Shown in pieces: positions 50,019-58,064 of a stretch of DNA of 64,000 bases. Origin of the DNA: Paraburkholderia rhizosphaerae (lineage in GTDB: Bacteria; Pseudomonadota; Gammaproteobacteria; Burkholderiales; Burkholderiaceae); the NCBI RefSeq assembly GCF_004366595.1, contig NZ_SORE01000011.1, positions 180,804 through 244,803 of the forward strand. The letters run 5' to 3'. The translations under genes were made by a program, and so were the position numbers. A model generated the notes under the pieces. The model worked only from the letters and a program-made list of their open reading frames with translations. It searched no databases and had not been told where the DNA came from. Position 1 is the first letter of the stretch; every line of letters starts with the position of its first letter.

Positions 50019-50063
50019 GCACGATATCCACAGACTTCTCCACTTCTTCTGTGGATATCGTGC
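50019..50063. other. 16-bp perfect inverted repeat containing DnaA-box-like arms
   Basis: GCACGATATCCACAGA and TCTGTGGATATCGTGC are separated by 13 bases. Each arm contains ATATCCACA, one mismatch from a DnaA box. The stable dyad could be an operator, a cruciform or a single-strand initiation site. No T-run follows. Confidence 0.65.
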
Positions 50064-50143
50064 CGCGTGAGATCTGGATCGCGCGGATCAAAAGCAGCCG
50101 CGAATTCGTGTCCATTCGACGCGGCTCGCGAGATGAGCGTCTC

Positions 50144-50181
50144 TAGAATCGAATGGCCTTTCGCGTCATCGACGCATCGAA
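50144..50181 (+). promoter_or_regulatory. GCGTC-hairpin leader, copy L3 (upstream of methylase)
   Basis: TAGAAT at 50144-50149 is followed 13 nt later by GCGTC-ATC-GACGC-ATCGAA (50163-50181). A second GC hairpin (ACCCGTTGCGGGCG region near 50217) precedes the GTG/ATG start area at 50267. Confidence 0.7.
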
Positions 50182-50266
50182 ACTGTCCGCGTATTTCTTC
50201 TTAACCCCGACGGGTCCACACCCGTTGCGGGCGTGCTCCCGTCTCTTTTCGGAAGCACCTTGAACC

Positions 50267-51254
50267 GTGAACGCATCCTTCGCCTTGGCATGCAGACCTG
50301 TGAGTCGCAGGAGTGCTGTCACAAAATTTAACTCGACTGCGGACGAACACCAGCGCGAACTGGTGAAGCTCATTCGCGAGTTTTCCCAGCGGCATCACCT
50401 GCACAGCGTGTTCTCGGACTTCGTTGAAATCTGCGCGCTGTCGATCAGCAACGGCGTCGACCGTCCGCAGTTCGAAAAGCGCGAGAAGCGGTACCTCGAA
50501 ATCGTCGGTAAGTACGCGAGGGACGAAGTTGAACGTTTTGCGCAGATGTTCGCGCAACTCGTCCTGTCATTCGAGAAACGCGTAGAGGATATGCGAGGTA
50601 CGGGCACGGGCCTGACCGACGTGCTGGGCGAAACCTACATGATGCTGGAGCTGGGCAACGACCGCGCAAGGGCAGTTTTTTACGCCGTATCACGTGTCGC
50701 GTCTGATGGCGATGATGATGATCGGCGACGGTGGCGATGCGGTGCGAGAGCACGGTTTCATCCGGCTGCAGGAGCCCGCGTGCGGCGCCGGCGGCATGGT
50801 CGTCGCGGCGGCCGAATCGCTCAACGAAGCGGGTGTCAACTACCAGCAGGCCATGCACGCCACGTGTATCGATATCGACCCGTGTTGCGTGCACATGGCC
50901 TATGTCCAGCTGTCGTTGCTGCACATTCCGGCGATCGTCGTGCATGGCAACGCGCTGTCCGCGCAGGTTTGGGGGGTGTGGTACACGCCCGCGCATATTC
51001 TGGACGGATGGCGCTGGAAGCTGCGCGCCCGCGCCGAAGCCGGTGCTGCAGATCCCGCTGATGTGCCGTGCCAGGGTGACGAGGCCGCCGATGAGGTGAT
51101 CGCTCCTGCGCACGGACCGGTCGACAGCGACACTATCGTTGTTGAAGTGCCCGTTGCTGTGAGTGATACGGTGACGGATCTGTTTGAGGATGCGGTGCAA
51201 GCCACGCCGGCAGAGCGCATCTTCAGCGTGATCGACCAGCTCGCGCTCTTCTAG
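50267..51254 (+). pseudogene. Frameshifted N6-adenine DNA methylase
   Basis: The first frame from ATG 50267 reads to LGNDRA; after one extra A at about 50668 the second frame continues GQFFTPYHVSRLMAMMM to 51254. Joined, they give about 329 residues with the methylase motif EPACGAGGMV, TCIDIDPCCVHMAYVQL, and WYTPAHILDGW. This matches plasmid/phage N6 methylases that lack the usual NPPY. Either the gene is inactive, the base is a sequencing error, or the ribosome slips. It could protect the plasmid from restriction. Confidence 0.8.
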
Positions 51255-51259
51255 ACGAC

Positions 51260-51286
51260 GCCCGGCCATTCGTGCCGGGCTTTTTT
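51260..51286 (+). terminator. Terminator after methylase
   Basis: GCCCGGC and GCCGGGC arms with a seven-base loop, then six T. Confidence 0.85.
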
Positions 51287-51348
51287 ATTGGCCAAAAGCT
51301 GGTTTGAATTCGTGCGCTTTCCGTTGCGATAGTCTGCGCCGCCGCGGT

Positions 51349-51386
51349 TATCGTTGCACTACCCAACGCGTCATCGACGCATCGAA
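51349..51386 (+). promoter_or_regulatory. GCGTC-hairpin leader, copy L4 (upstream of PRTRC cassette)
   Basis: TATCGT at 51349-51354 is followed 13 nt later by GCGTC-ATC-GACGC-ATCGAA (51368-51386). Two further hairpins lie in the about 85-nt leader before ATG 51471, the second ending close to CTCTCTGGAG. Confidence 0.7.
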
Positions 51387-51470
51387 CCGGCCGGAACACC
51401 CGGCATTCATCTTTAACCCATCGGGAACCACGCCCGATCGGGGGCAGGTTCCCTCTCTGGAGAACCTGCA

Positions 51471-53129
51471 ATGCAACAGCAACCTACCGTACTGCTCAGG
51501 CACATCAAGCCCGGACGCAATCCGCGCACCTACTTCGATCCGAAGAAGATGGCGGAACTGACCGAGTCAATCCGTGCGCGAGGTGTAGATACGCCAATCA
51601 TCGTGCGGCCGCTGGGCGGCGACGACTACGAGCTCATCGCTGGCGGTCGCCGCTACCGGGCCGCGCTGGAGGCACACGGCGAGGACTATCCGATGCCTGT
51701 CTCGATCCGGAATGTTGACGATGCCGAGGCGCGCATCATTGCGCTCACGGAGAACATCCAGCGTGATGACATGGCGCCGTCGGAAGAGGCGGTCGCTGCG
51801 GCCGAGATCGTCGGCCTGTGTCAGGGCGATCGCGACGAGGCCGCGCGCCAGATGGGCTGGTCGCGCCCGGTACTCGACAGCCGACTCGCGTTGATGAACT
51901 GCACGAAGGCTGTGCTGGAGGCGCTCAATACCCGGCAGATCAAGCTCGGGCATGCCGAGCTGCTTGCGGCACTCGCGAAGGACAAGCAGGACGCGCTGCT
52001 GCCTGTGATCGTCGCCGAGAAGCGTACGGTTCCGGAACTGAAGAAGGTGATCGAAGCCGCTTCATGCGTGCTGTCGTCAGCCATTTTCGACAAGTCGGAC
52101 TGTGCGGCATGCCCACACAATTCGGCAACGCAATCGGCGCTTTTCGGGGAATCGATTGCGTCCGGCAACTGTACGAACCGGGCCTGCTTCAACGATAAGA
52201 CGGAGAAGCAGCTCGAGGCAACGGCCGCAGGCCTGCGCGAAGAGTTTCCGGTGGTGCGCATCGTGCGCGCGGGTGACAACAACACCCGCACGCAACTGGC
52301 CGTCGACGGAGCGAACGGCGTTGGCGAGGAACAGGCGAAAGCCTGCCACGCCTGCCAGAGCTACGGCGTCGCCGTGAGTGGTCTGCCCGATTCACTGGGC
52401 AAAATCTATCGCGGCCAGTGCTTCGACACCGTCTGCAACATGAAGAAGGTCGCCGCGCGGATCAACGCCGAAAAGGCGGCCGCTCCGGCTACGGCGAAGT
52501 CCGATGGTCGCAAGCCTGTTGCCAAATCAGGCGGTACGGCGGCCACACCGGATGGGACCAACGCATCGGTCGCCGTCGTTGCCGAGTCGGACAGGGTCAA
52601 GACGTACCGCGTTGCGCTCTGGCGCAAGGCGTTGCGGCGCGACATCGGCAATAACAGCGAACTGGCGCGCCAGTATCTGACTGCGATCGTGCTCTCCGGG
52701 CATTCGCGGCAGATCAGCGATACGGCGTTCCGTGGGTTCTGGGAGCGACTGACCGATGAGAAGCCGCCTGTTGATGACGTTGCGAAGGCGGCGACCGCGG
52801 TGCAGGCAACGAGCAGCGAGGTGCAGTCGAACCTGCTGCTCGCCGTTACGTTCGCCGCGATCGAAGGTCTCGACGTGACTCACCTCACGCAGCTTTGCCG
52901 GCATCACAAGCTCGACCTCAAGAAGCACTGGAAGCTCTCCAAAGACTTTCTCGAGCTGATCACCAAGTCGGAAATGATGGTTGTTGCAGACGAACTGGGC
53001 ATCCGTACAGCGCTCGGCGACAACTTCAAAAAGGTGTTTGCCAAATCGAAGAATGATGTCATCGAGGCGCTGATAGCGGTCGAAGGATTCGACTACACGG
53101 GCAAGGTGCCGAAGGTGCTGAAGTTCTGA
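51471..53129 (+). CDS. PRTRC system ParB-family protein
   Basis: The 552-residue protein has a ParB N-terminal domain: NPRTYFDPKKMAELTESIRARG, ELIAGGRRYRAAL and ALTENIQRDDMAPSEEA. A KorB-like HTH region (DEAARQMGWSRPVLDSRLALM) follows. After that come Cys-rich segments (CAACPHNS...CTNRACFNDK and CHACQ...CFDTVC) that may bind zinc, and a helical C-terminus. It is the founding member of the ParB-related, ThiF-related cassette; it may act as CTP-dependent clamp or DNA anchor for the system. Confidence 0.88.
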   Translation: MQQQPTVLLRHIKPGRNPRTYFDPKKMAELTESIRARGVDTPIIVRPLGGDDYELIAGGRRYRAALEAHGEDYPMPVSIRNVDDAEARIIALTENIQRDDMAPSEEAVAAAEIVGLCQGDRDEAARQMGWSRPVLDSRLALMNCTKAVLEALNTRQIKLGHAELLAALAKDKQDALLPVIVAEKRTVPELKKVIEAASCVLSSAIFDKSDCAACPHNSATQSALFGESIASGNCTNRACFNDKTEKQLEATAAGLREEFPVVRIVRAGDNNTRTQLAVDGANGVGEEQAKACHACQSYGVAVSGLPDSLGKIYRGQCFDTVCNMKKVAARINAEKAAAPATAKSDGRKPVAKSGGTAATPDGTNASVAVVAESDRVKTYRVALWRKALRRDIGNNSELARQYLTAIVLSGHSRQISDTAFRGFWERLTDEKPPVDDVAKAATAVQATSSEVQSNLLLAVTFAAIEGLDVTHLTQLCRHHKLDLKKHWKLSKDFLELITKSEMMVVADELGIRTALGDNFKKVFAKSKNDVIEALIAVEGFDYTGKVPKVLKF

Positions 53130-53213
53130 AGTCGCGGGGCGCTTCCAGCGTTCCGTTTCCCTCTGTATGTAGACGCCGCCATCGCGCGGCGTTTCTCTTT
53201 TCTGGAGTCACGA

Positions 53214-53690
53214 ATGTTTCAGCAACTCGAAGCGCTGGTGCGAGCCAGCGGCAAGGTTCAACTCACCCTGAAGATGGACAACGACAGGATGGTCGTCATC
53301 GTCGTGCCGCAAGGCGAGGGCAAGGAAGCGGCATTGCGTCAGCCGCTGGTGCTCACGGCGACCGCTGCCGAACTCGACGAAGGGTTCGCGGCGGCGGTTC
53401 TTGCGTACTCGTCGGTTCACACGTCACTGGCTGAACAGGTCGCAGCAACCACTGCGATCCTGCAGGAAGCGGAAAAGAACTCGGCATCCAAAGCGCAAAA
53501 GTCCCTCGCGAAGGGCAGTAAGTCGATTCCGGCGAAATCCGGACCGGCAAACGGCGAGAACGCGGATGAGGGTGAAGACGACAACGATGACGACGACAGG
53601 TCAACGTCCGCGTCGGCGGCGCCCACTTCCACCGCGCCCGCGGAAGCCGGGCAGTCCTCCGGTACCGATCTCCTTTCCCTGCTCAGCTGA
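53214..53690 (+). CDS. PRTRC system protein E
   Basis: The 158-residue protein starts MFQQLEALVRASGKVQLTLKMDNDRMVVIVVPQGEG. It has a beta-rich N-terminal domain and from about residue 90 a low-complexity acidic, Ser/Ala tail with an Asp run, ending SGTDLLSLLS. Order between ParB and protein C is typical of PRTRC cassettes. The molecular role is unknown. Confidence 0.8.
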   Translation: MFQQLEALVRASGKVQLTLKMDNDRMVVIVVPQGEGKEAALRQPLVLTATAAELDEGFAAAVLAYSSVHTSLAEQVAATTAILQEAEKNSASKAQKSLAKGSKSIPAKSGPANGENADEGEDDNDDDDRSTSASAAPTSTAPAEAGQSSGTDLLSLLS

Positions 53691-53698
53691 GGTTTGTC

Positions 53699-53917
53699 AT
53701 GTCGATTTCCGTTGCACGTCTGGTTCGCGAGTTCGTCTACAACGGCGTCAACTTCGTTGACCCGGGCCCGACCTTTTCTCCCGAGGAAGTGCGCGATCTG
53801 TACTCCGCCCAGTATCCCGAACTGACCACGGCCGCTATCGAAGGCCCGGTCTACACCGGCGAACTGGCCCGCTACACGTTCATGCGTGCGGCCGGGGCCA
53901 AGGGCAGCCATGCGTAA
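53699..53917 (+). CDS. PRTRC system protein C (ubiquitin-like candidate)
   Basis: This 72-residue protein reads REFVYNGVNFVDPGPTFSPEEVRDLYSAQYPELTTAAIEGP, the PRTRC-C signature, which has been linked to a prokaryotic ubiquitin-like (beta-grasp) family. It has no terminal Gly-Gly; the end is AAGAKGSHA, so processing by the JAMM protein A would be needed to expose a glycine. Immediately before a strong terminator hairpin that separates it from protein F. Confidence 0.82.
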   Translation: MSISVARLVREFVYNGVNFVDPGPTFSPEEVRDLYSAQYPELTTAAIEGPVYTGELARYTFMRAAGAKGSHA

Positions 53918-53967
53918 GCGCGCGCTCATGCAATGCGTCGCCCGCGAGGCGACGCAAACTCCCACTG

Positions 53968-53993
53968 AACCGCCCGAAAGGGCGGTTTTTTTT
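53968..53993 (+). terminator. Terminator or attenuator inside the PRTRC cassette
   Basis: AACCGCCC-GAAA-GGGCGGTT followed by eight T, only 21 nt before the ATG of protein F. It should reduce transcription of F, B, A and ThiF relative to ParB, E and C. Confidence 0.85.
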
Positions 53994-54013
53994 CATGACA
54001 AGGAGATCGAGAA

Positions 54014-55168
54014 ATGTTCGTCGATCCTCGGCCAGCTGATGCGGACGTCGCTCTCGAGCCAGTCCGCTGGCAATCGGGCCGCAATACCTCTGCCGGACGC
54101 CGGGCTGCCCATGATTTTCTGACGCTTCCTGACGTGTCGCGAGATGTCGCAGCGCGACCGTCGATGAAGTGGCCGCACGATCCGAAGGTTGCGAAGCTTG
54201 TTGCGACGCACTTCGGGTCCGGCGCGCTCAGGGCGTCCGACGTGGGGCAATATGCCGGCGCCGGTGACGCGATGGCGCAGGCGCTGTTCACCTGGATCAG
54301 GCGACAGTGCGGCACGCTGAAGCGCCTGATGTTCAGACCGGTGCTGCTTGATGTGGTGGCCGTCGAGGAACAGCTCATGTACCAGGAGAACGCCTCGGAG
54401 TTCGAGGCGACGTCGCCGCTCTATCTGGGCATCGAAACCGTCGAGGACCACGTCTACACGATTGGCGAGCGGGCGGCGCGATTGAACCTCGCCCACCCAA
54501 GACTGCTCGGTACAGCCCTCATCCTGATCAACAGGGCGTCGTTTCGCACGCTGCTGATGCGAACACCCGATGACTTCGTTGGCATGTTTGCGCAATGGCA
54601 TTGGGATGGGGATCCGTGGTGTACCGATGACGATGCGATCGACGTGCTGAAAGACCGCTTTGGCGAGAAGCCGGAGGAATTTCAACACTACCTCCCGTCC
54701 GTTGTTCGCGATGAGCTTTGTCCGGACAGCATGACGATCGGGCGATACGACCTGCGACATCACAAGTGGTGCCCGTTCCCTGCCCTCGGCGTCGGGGCGC
54801 TGCGCCGTCTGCGCTGGACGCAGACCGGCTGGGTCCGCGACCTGTGCGCGGAACTGGAGCATCTGGCGCTTCTGCTCACGAAGGCGGGTCGCCGGTCGCT
54901 GTTTGACTGGGCGTTCAGACCGGAGGCGATCTACGCGGCGACGTCCATCGCGGCCGGCGACGGCTCGTATGTGGGCGATGTGCTCGACACGCACTACGAG
55001 TATTTCAACAACGGCGGCGACGGCTCGTGCTTCCACGGATTCATTCCGCTTGCCACTTCCCCCGATGACATCCGCAAGCAGTACGCGGACCTGTCGTTGG
55101 GTTTTTCCATTCTTCGACAGGTCGACCGCGTGGCTTCACTGATCACGCGCGAGGAGATGACTCAATGA
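54014..55168 (+). CDS. PRTRC system protein F
   Basis: The start is ATG 54014, seven bases after AAGGAG. The 384-residue soluble protein has conserved-looking DDDAIDVLKDRFGEKPEEFQHYLPSVV and a C-terminal HYEYFNNGGDGSCFHGFIPLA segment. It shows no catalytic motif I recognise. Its stop overlaps the start of protein B (ATGA), and its order in the cassette supports the F assignment. Confidence 0.78.
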   Translation: MFVDPRPADADVALEPVRWQSGRNTSAGRRAAHDFLTLPDVSRDVAARPSMKWPHDPKVAKLVATHFGSGALRASDVGQYAGAGDAMAQALFTWIRRQCGTLKRLMFRPVLLDVVAVEEQLMYQENASEFEATSPLYLGIETVEDHVYTIGERAARLNLAHPRLLGTALILINRASFRTLLMRTPDDFVGMFAQWHWDGDPWCTDDDAIDVLKDRFGEKPEEFQHYLPSVVRDELCPDSMTIGRYDLRHHKWCPFPALGVGALRRLRWTQTGWVRDLCAELEHLALLLTKAGRRSLFDWAFRPEAIYAATSIAAGDGSYVGDVLDTHYEYFNNGGDGSCFHGFIPLATSPDDIRKQYADLSLGFSILRQVDRVASLITREEMTQ

Positions 55169-55902
55169 AAGACGTTTATCTATCGACGGGCCACTCGCGC
55201 CCGCTGTTTGTGTCGGGTGCGATCCTGCTTTACTCGCACCCGGATGGCGGAAACAGTTTCGGCGGTCCGGTCTACGCGACGGTCCATCCCGTCACTGCCA
55301 ACGGCAAACGTCCTGTGATCGGTGCGGGGCGACCGGTTGACCGCCAGGCGCTATTCACCGCGCTGGATTCGCTTGCGGAGCGCTGCGCGGCCAAGGCGGA
55401 ATTTCTGCCCGGGACGGTACTCGCAATCGACCGGACTGCGGTCACCTGGTGGTGTCCGCCGGCCATGCGACGGGTGTTTTTCGAGTGCCCGGAGCTTGGC
55501 AACGTCACCGCGGTGGTGCCGCACCCAGGCCTGGTCTTCCAGGCTCGCAATAGCGGTTTCTATGTCTACGCGCTGAACAGCACGACTCGCCCGACGCCGG
55601 AAACGGCGCTGTACGAGCCGCCCTATTTCAACACCTGGGATCAGGGTTCCATCTGCATCGGTTCAGCGCGCGTTCCTGATCGAATCGACATCGCGTCGAT
55701 TGATGGCTGGGAAAGCGGCTTCTTCGAATCTGCGTTCACACACCCCAATGCGGGCGGAAAACGCGTCAATCACCCACGAGGCGAATTTGCGTTCTGGAAG
55801 GAGATGCTGGCCGGCAAGTACGGCGAGCAGTTCCCCATGCAATGTCTCGTGCCCATGAAACGGACTCTCGGCGATCTGATCGCGCGAGGCCCCAAAGGCT
55901 GA
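55165..55902 (+). CDS. PRTRC system protein B (E2-like candidate)
   Basis: The 245-residue protein contains PPYFNTWDQGSICIG at residues 152-166. An Asn156 and then Gly161-Ser-Ile-Cys164 match the catalytic loop of E2 ubiquitin-conjugating enzymes (N...G-x-[IV]-C). PRTRC-B has been placed in a prokaryotic E2-like family. It would receive the modifier from the ThiF-type E1 encoded 0.6 kb downstream. It is separated from protein A by two bases. Confidence 0.82.
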   Translation: MKDVYLSTGHSRPLFVSGAILLYSHPDGGNSFGGPVYATVHPVTANGKRPVIGAGRPVDRQALFTALDSLAERCAAKAEFLPGTVLAIDRTAVTWWCPPAMRRVFFECPELGNVTAVVPHPGLVFQARNSGFYVYALNSTTRPTPETALYEPPYFNTWDQGSICIGSARVPDRIDIASIDGWESGFFESAFTHPNAGGKRVNHPRGEFAFWKEMLAGKYGEQFPMQCLVPMKRTLGDLIARGPKG

Positions 55903-55904
55903 CA

Positions 55905-56546
55905 ATGAATATTCTTGATACGACGTTGCAACGGTCGTTTCCGACCGTCATGGTCCCGCGCAACGAAGCCGTGGCTGAGATGCAGGCGGCCGGTGAGCGG
56001 CTGCTAATCGCTGAGAACGGTGTGTTCATCGAGATCCTCCGTCCCTGGCTTTCGCTGGTGCGCCAGATTGCGGAGTTCAACGTTCGTACGGCGGTGCCGT
56101 ATGGACGGATCACTCCGTCGACGCGGCTGCTGTGCGAAACCATTCCGGCTGATCTGGTGGGCGCATTCGCGAGGATGGCTCGCGACGCGCATCCTATGGA
56201 AACGGGCGCATGGATTGTGTGGAGTCCGTCGACGCAGGCCTTCCGGCTTGCGCCGGTGGGCATCGTCACCCATACCGGCGGCTCGCTGAAGTACCAGCCC
56301 CCGGCTCTCGCGGCTGACGAAGTGCTGGTGATGGACTGCCATTCGCACGGCAGGCATCCAGCGCATTTTTCGTTGACCGACAACGAGGATGACCGGCATG
56401 ACGTGAAGATGTCGCTGGTCATCGGCAACTGCGACCGTGCGAACCCGAGCATCGCCGTGCGCCTGTGCGCAAAGGGGATCTTCGAAGAAATGGAGCGCGC
56501 GCCAGCCACGTGGTATCAGGCCGCGCGCGTACCGGAGGCTGTATGA
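55905..56546 (+). CDS. PRTRC system protein A (JAMM/JAB peptidase)
   Basis: The start is ATG 55905. The 213-residue protein has HSHGRHPAHFSLTD at residues 146-159: H146-x-H148-x7-S156-x2-D159. This is the JAMM motif with Gly in place of Pro, plus a candidate catalytic Glu99 in METGAWIV. Expected roles are to trim the modifier precursor or remove it from targets. Stop and ThiF start overlap (ATGA). Confidence 0.85.
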   Translation: MNILDTTLQRSFPTVMVPRNEAVAEMQAAGERLLIAENGVFIEILRPWLSLVRQIAEFNVRTAVPYGRITPSTRLLCETIPADLVGAFARMARDAHPMETGAWIVWSPSTQAFRLAPVGIVTHTGGSLKYQPPALAADEVLVMDCHSHGRHPAHFSLTDNEDDRHDVKMSLVIGNCDRANPSIAVRLCAKGIFEEMERAPATWYQAARVPEAV

Positions 56547-57373
56547 CGGACGCGATCCGGCATCAGATTCCGGCACACATGGTCCAGCGCCCATGGAGAG
56601 TGATTGTCGTTGGCGCCGGCGGAACGGGCAGCGCCGTTTTGCCCGCTCTCGCGCGCCTGCACCACGCAATGATCGAACTGGGACATCCCGGTGGGATTGA
56701 ATGCACGGTGTACGACGATGACACGGTCAGCACGACAAACGTCGGACGGCAGGGCTTCTATCCGAACGATGTGGGCAGCTACAAGGCGTCGCTGATCGTG
56801 AACCGGCTGAACATGCTGATGGGCACCAACTGGCGCGCGGTGACGCAACGCCTGAATGGTCGCACGGCGCTGTTCAATGTCGATGTCGTGATCGGGTGCG
56901 TCGATACGCGTGCAGCCCGGAAGGCAATTCTCGACACGGTCGGGGAGACGCATGCGTATTACCTCGACTGCGGCAATGACACGGATCGTGGTCAGGTGAT
57001 TCTTGGGCAGACGATGCCGAAGAATCAGCGGAAGAAGTGTCCTGAATGGTTGCCGCACGTCGGCGAACTGTTTCCGGACCTCATCGACCCGTCGAAAGAC
57101 GCTAGCGACGATACGCCGTCCTGTTCGATGGCGGACGCTCTGCGCAAGCAGTCGCTAGTCATCAATTCTGCTGTGGCGGTGCAGGCGTTCAATCTGCTCT
57201 GGACACTTTATCGGACCGGCACGCTGAAGTATTCCGGCGTGTTCGTGAACCTCGCAACGGGGCGAACGAATCCGGTGCCGATCGACGCTGCGGCATGGGC
57301 GCGCTTCGGTTATGAAGCGCCGCCGATGCCGGTGAAAAAGTCGCGGAAAACCCGCAAGGGAGCCGCGACATGA
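56543..57373 (+). CDS. PRTRC ThiF-family protein (E1-like adenylyltransferase)
   Basis: The start is ATG 56543. The 276-residue protein shows the E1/ThiF nucleotide site IVVGAGGTGS (residues 21-30). YDDDTVSTTNVGRQGF and a Cys194 in TPSCSMADALRKQ, the probable thioester cysteine, follow. No adenylation-domain zinc CxxC pairs are seen, as in some compact E1 types. It would activate the C-terminus of protein C and pass it to protein B. Confidence 0.9.
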   Translation: MTDAIRHQIPAHMVQRPWRVIVVGAGGTGSAVLPALARLHHAMIELGHPGGIECTVYDDDTVSTTNVGRQGFYPNDVGSYKASLIVNRLNMLMGTNWRAVTQRLNGRTALFNVDVVIGCVDTRAARKAILDTVGETHAYYLDCGNDTDRGQVILGQTMPKNQRKKCPEWLPHVGELFPDLIDPSKDASDDTPSCSMADALRKQSLVINSAVAVQAFNLLWTLYRTGTLKYSGVFVNLATGRTNPVPIDAAAWARFGYEAPPMPVKKSRKTRKGAAT

Positions 57374-57564
57374 TGACCGGCGCGAAGCAGATGCGTTGCG
57401 GAGGCTGCGGGGTCGACACGTTCCGGCTTTTTACTGCGGAGAGGACGACACGTATCGCAGTCGAGTGTATGGGCTGCAGGAGCGTCTCCTACATCGAGCC
57501 GGCGCCTGCGACGTTGAAGATCGAGTGGGACGATAACGCGGACGGCAAGCTAACCGTGTTCTGA
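57370..57564 (+). CDS. Small zinc-ribbon protein following the PRTRC cassette
   Basis: The 64-residue protein overlaps the ThiF stop (ATGA). Two CxxC pairs, CGGCG and CMGCR, are about 25 residues apart with a short strand-turn layout, a typical zinc ribbon. Translational coupling suggests it is an extra component of the cassette or a DNA/RNA-binding accessory. Confidence 0.65.
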   Translation: MMTGAKQMRCGGCGVDTFRLFTAERTTRIAVECMGCRSVSYIEPAPATLKIEWDDNADGKLTVF

Positions 57565-57601
57565 TCGTTCGCACGAGATCGCCTCGTTTCATCCTGTAAC
57601 C

Positions 57602-57634
57602 AAGCGTCGTCCTCAAAAGGGGCGACGCTTTTTT
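57602..57634 (+). terminator. Terminator of the PRTRC operon
   Basis: AAGCGTCG and CGACGCTT arms (with CCT/AGG pairing inside) followed by a run of T. Confidence 0.85.
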
Positions 57635-57660
57635 GTTTCCTGTGCGCCGTCGCGTTCATG

Positions 57661-57693
57661 AAAAAAGGGCCTCGCATGGTATCGCGCGAGGCC
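57661..57693 (-). terminator. Minus-strand terminator in an intergenic region
   Basis: GGCCTCGC and GCGAGGCC arms; reading the minus strand a run of six T follows. It implies a minus-strand transcript in the 57.7-58.0 kb gap, though no clear gene is seen there. Confidence 0.6.
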
Positions 57694-57882
57694 TGTCCAC
57701 GAGGTGCTCGTGCGATCCAAACCCGAGCACTTCGACGATAGGTCGGGATGTGCAGCCAGGCAAGGTAAGCAAATCCAATCGTTGGATGTCCGTACGCAGC
57801 AATGTTCCCAAGCGTATGGCGCGAGATCGAAAGCCGTAGTGATTTCTCGACGTTTCGGGCGTCCGATGCCCGCACCGGGCAA

Positions 57883-57920
57883 TAAACTGGTCCTGCTTCC
57901 CGCGTCTCTGACGCATCGAC
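57883..57920 (+). promoter_or_regulatory. GCGTC-hairpin leader, copy L6 (upstream of 58065)
   Basis: TAAACT at 57883-57888 is followed 13 nt later by GCGTC-TCT-GACGC-ATCGAC (57902-57920). The loop differs from other copies but both stem arms are kept. Confidence 0.65.
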
Positions 57921-58013
57921 CCACGCGTGCCGGCATGCTGGCGCGCTCAATCCCCCGAGCCGGATTTCCGGCTTTTCACCGGCGGACGTTTCGCCGGTCT
58001 TTCTCTCCCGACA

Positions 58014-58051
58014 GGGCAACCACCCTGACGGGCCGGTTGCCCGCTTTTTTT
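58014..58051 (+). terminator. Terminator-like hairpin just before lipoprotein gene
   Basis: GGGCAACC and GGTTGCCC arms then a run of seven T, ending 13 nt before ATG 58065. It should act as an attenuator for the lipoprotein gene. Confidence 0.75.
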
Positions 58052-58064
58052 ATACGAGGCAACC

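Noticed and set aside
53993..55036. 347-codon minus-strand frame opposite PRTRC protein F
   Set aside because: Arg-rich shadow; protein F has a ribosome site, overlap with B and a family match.
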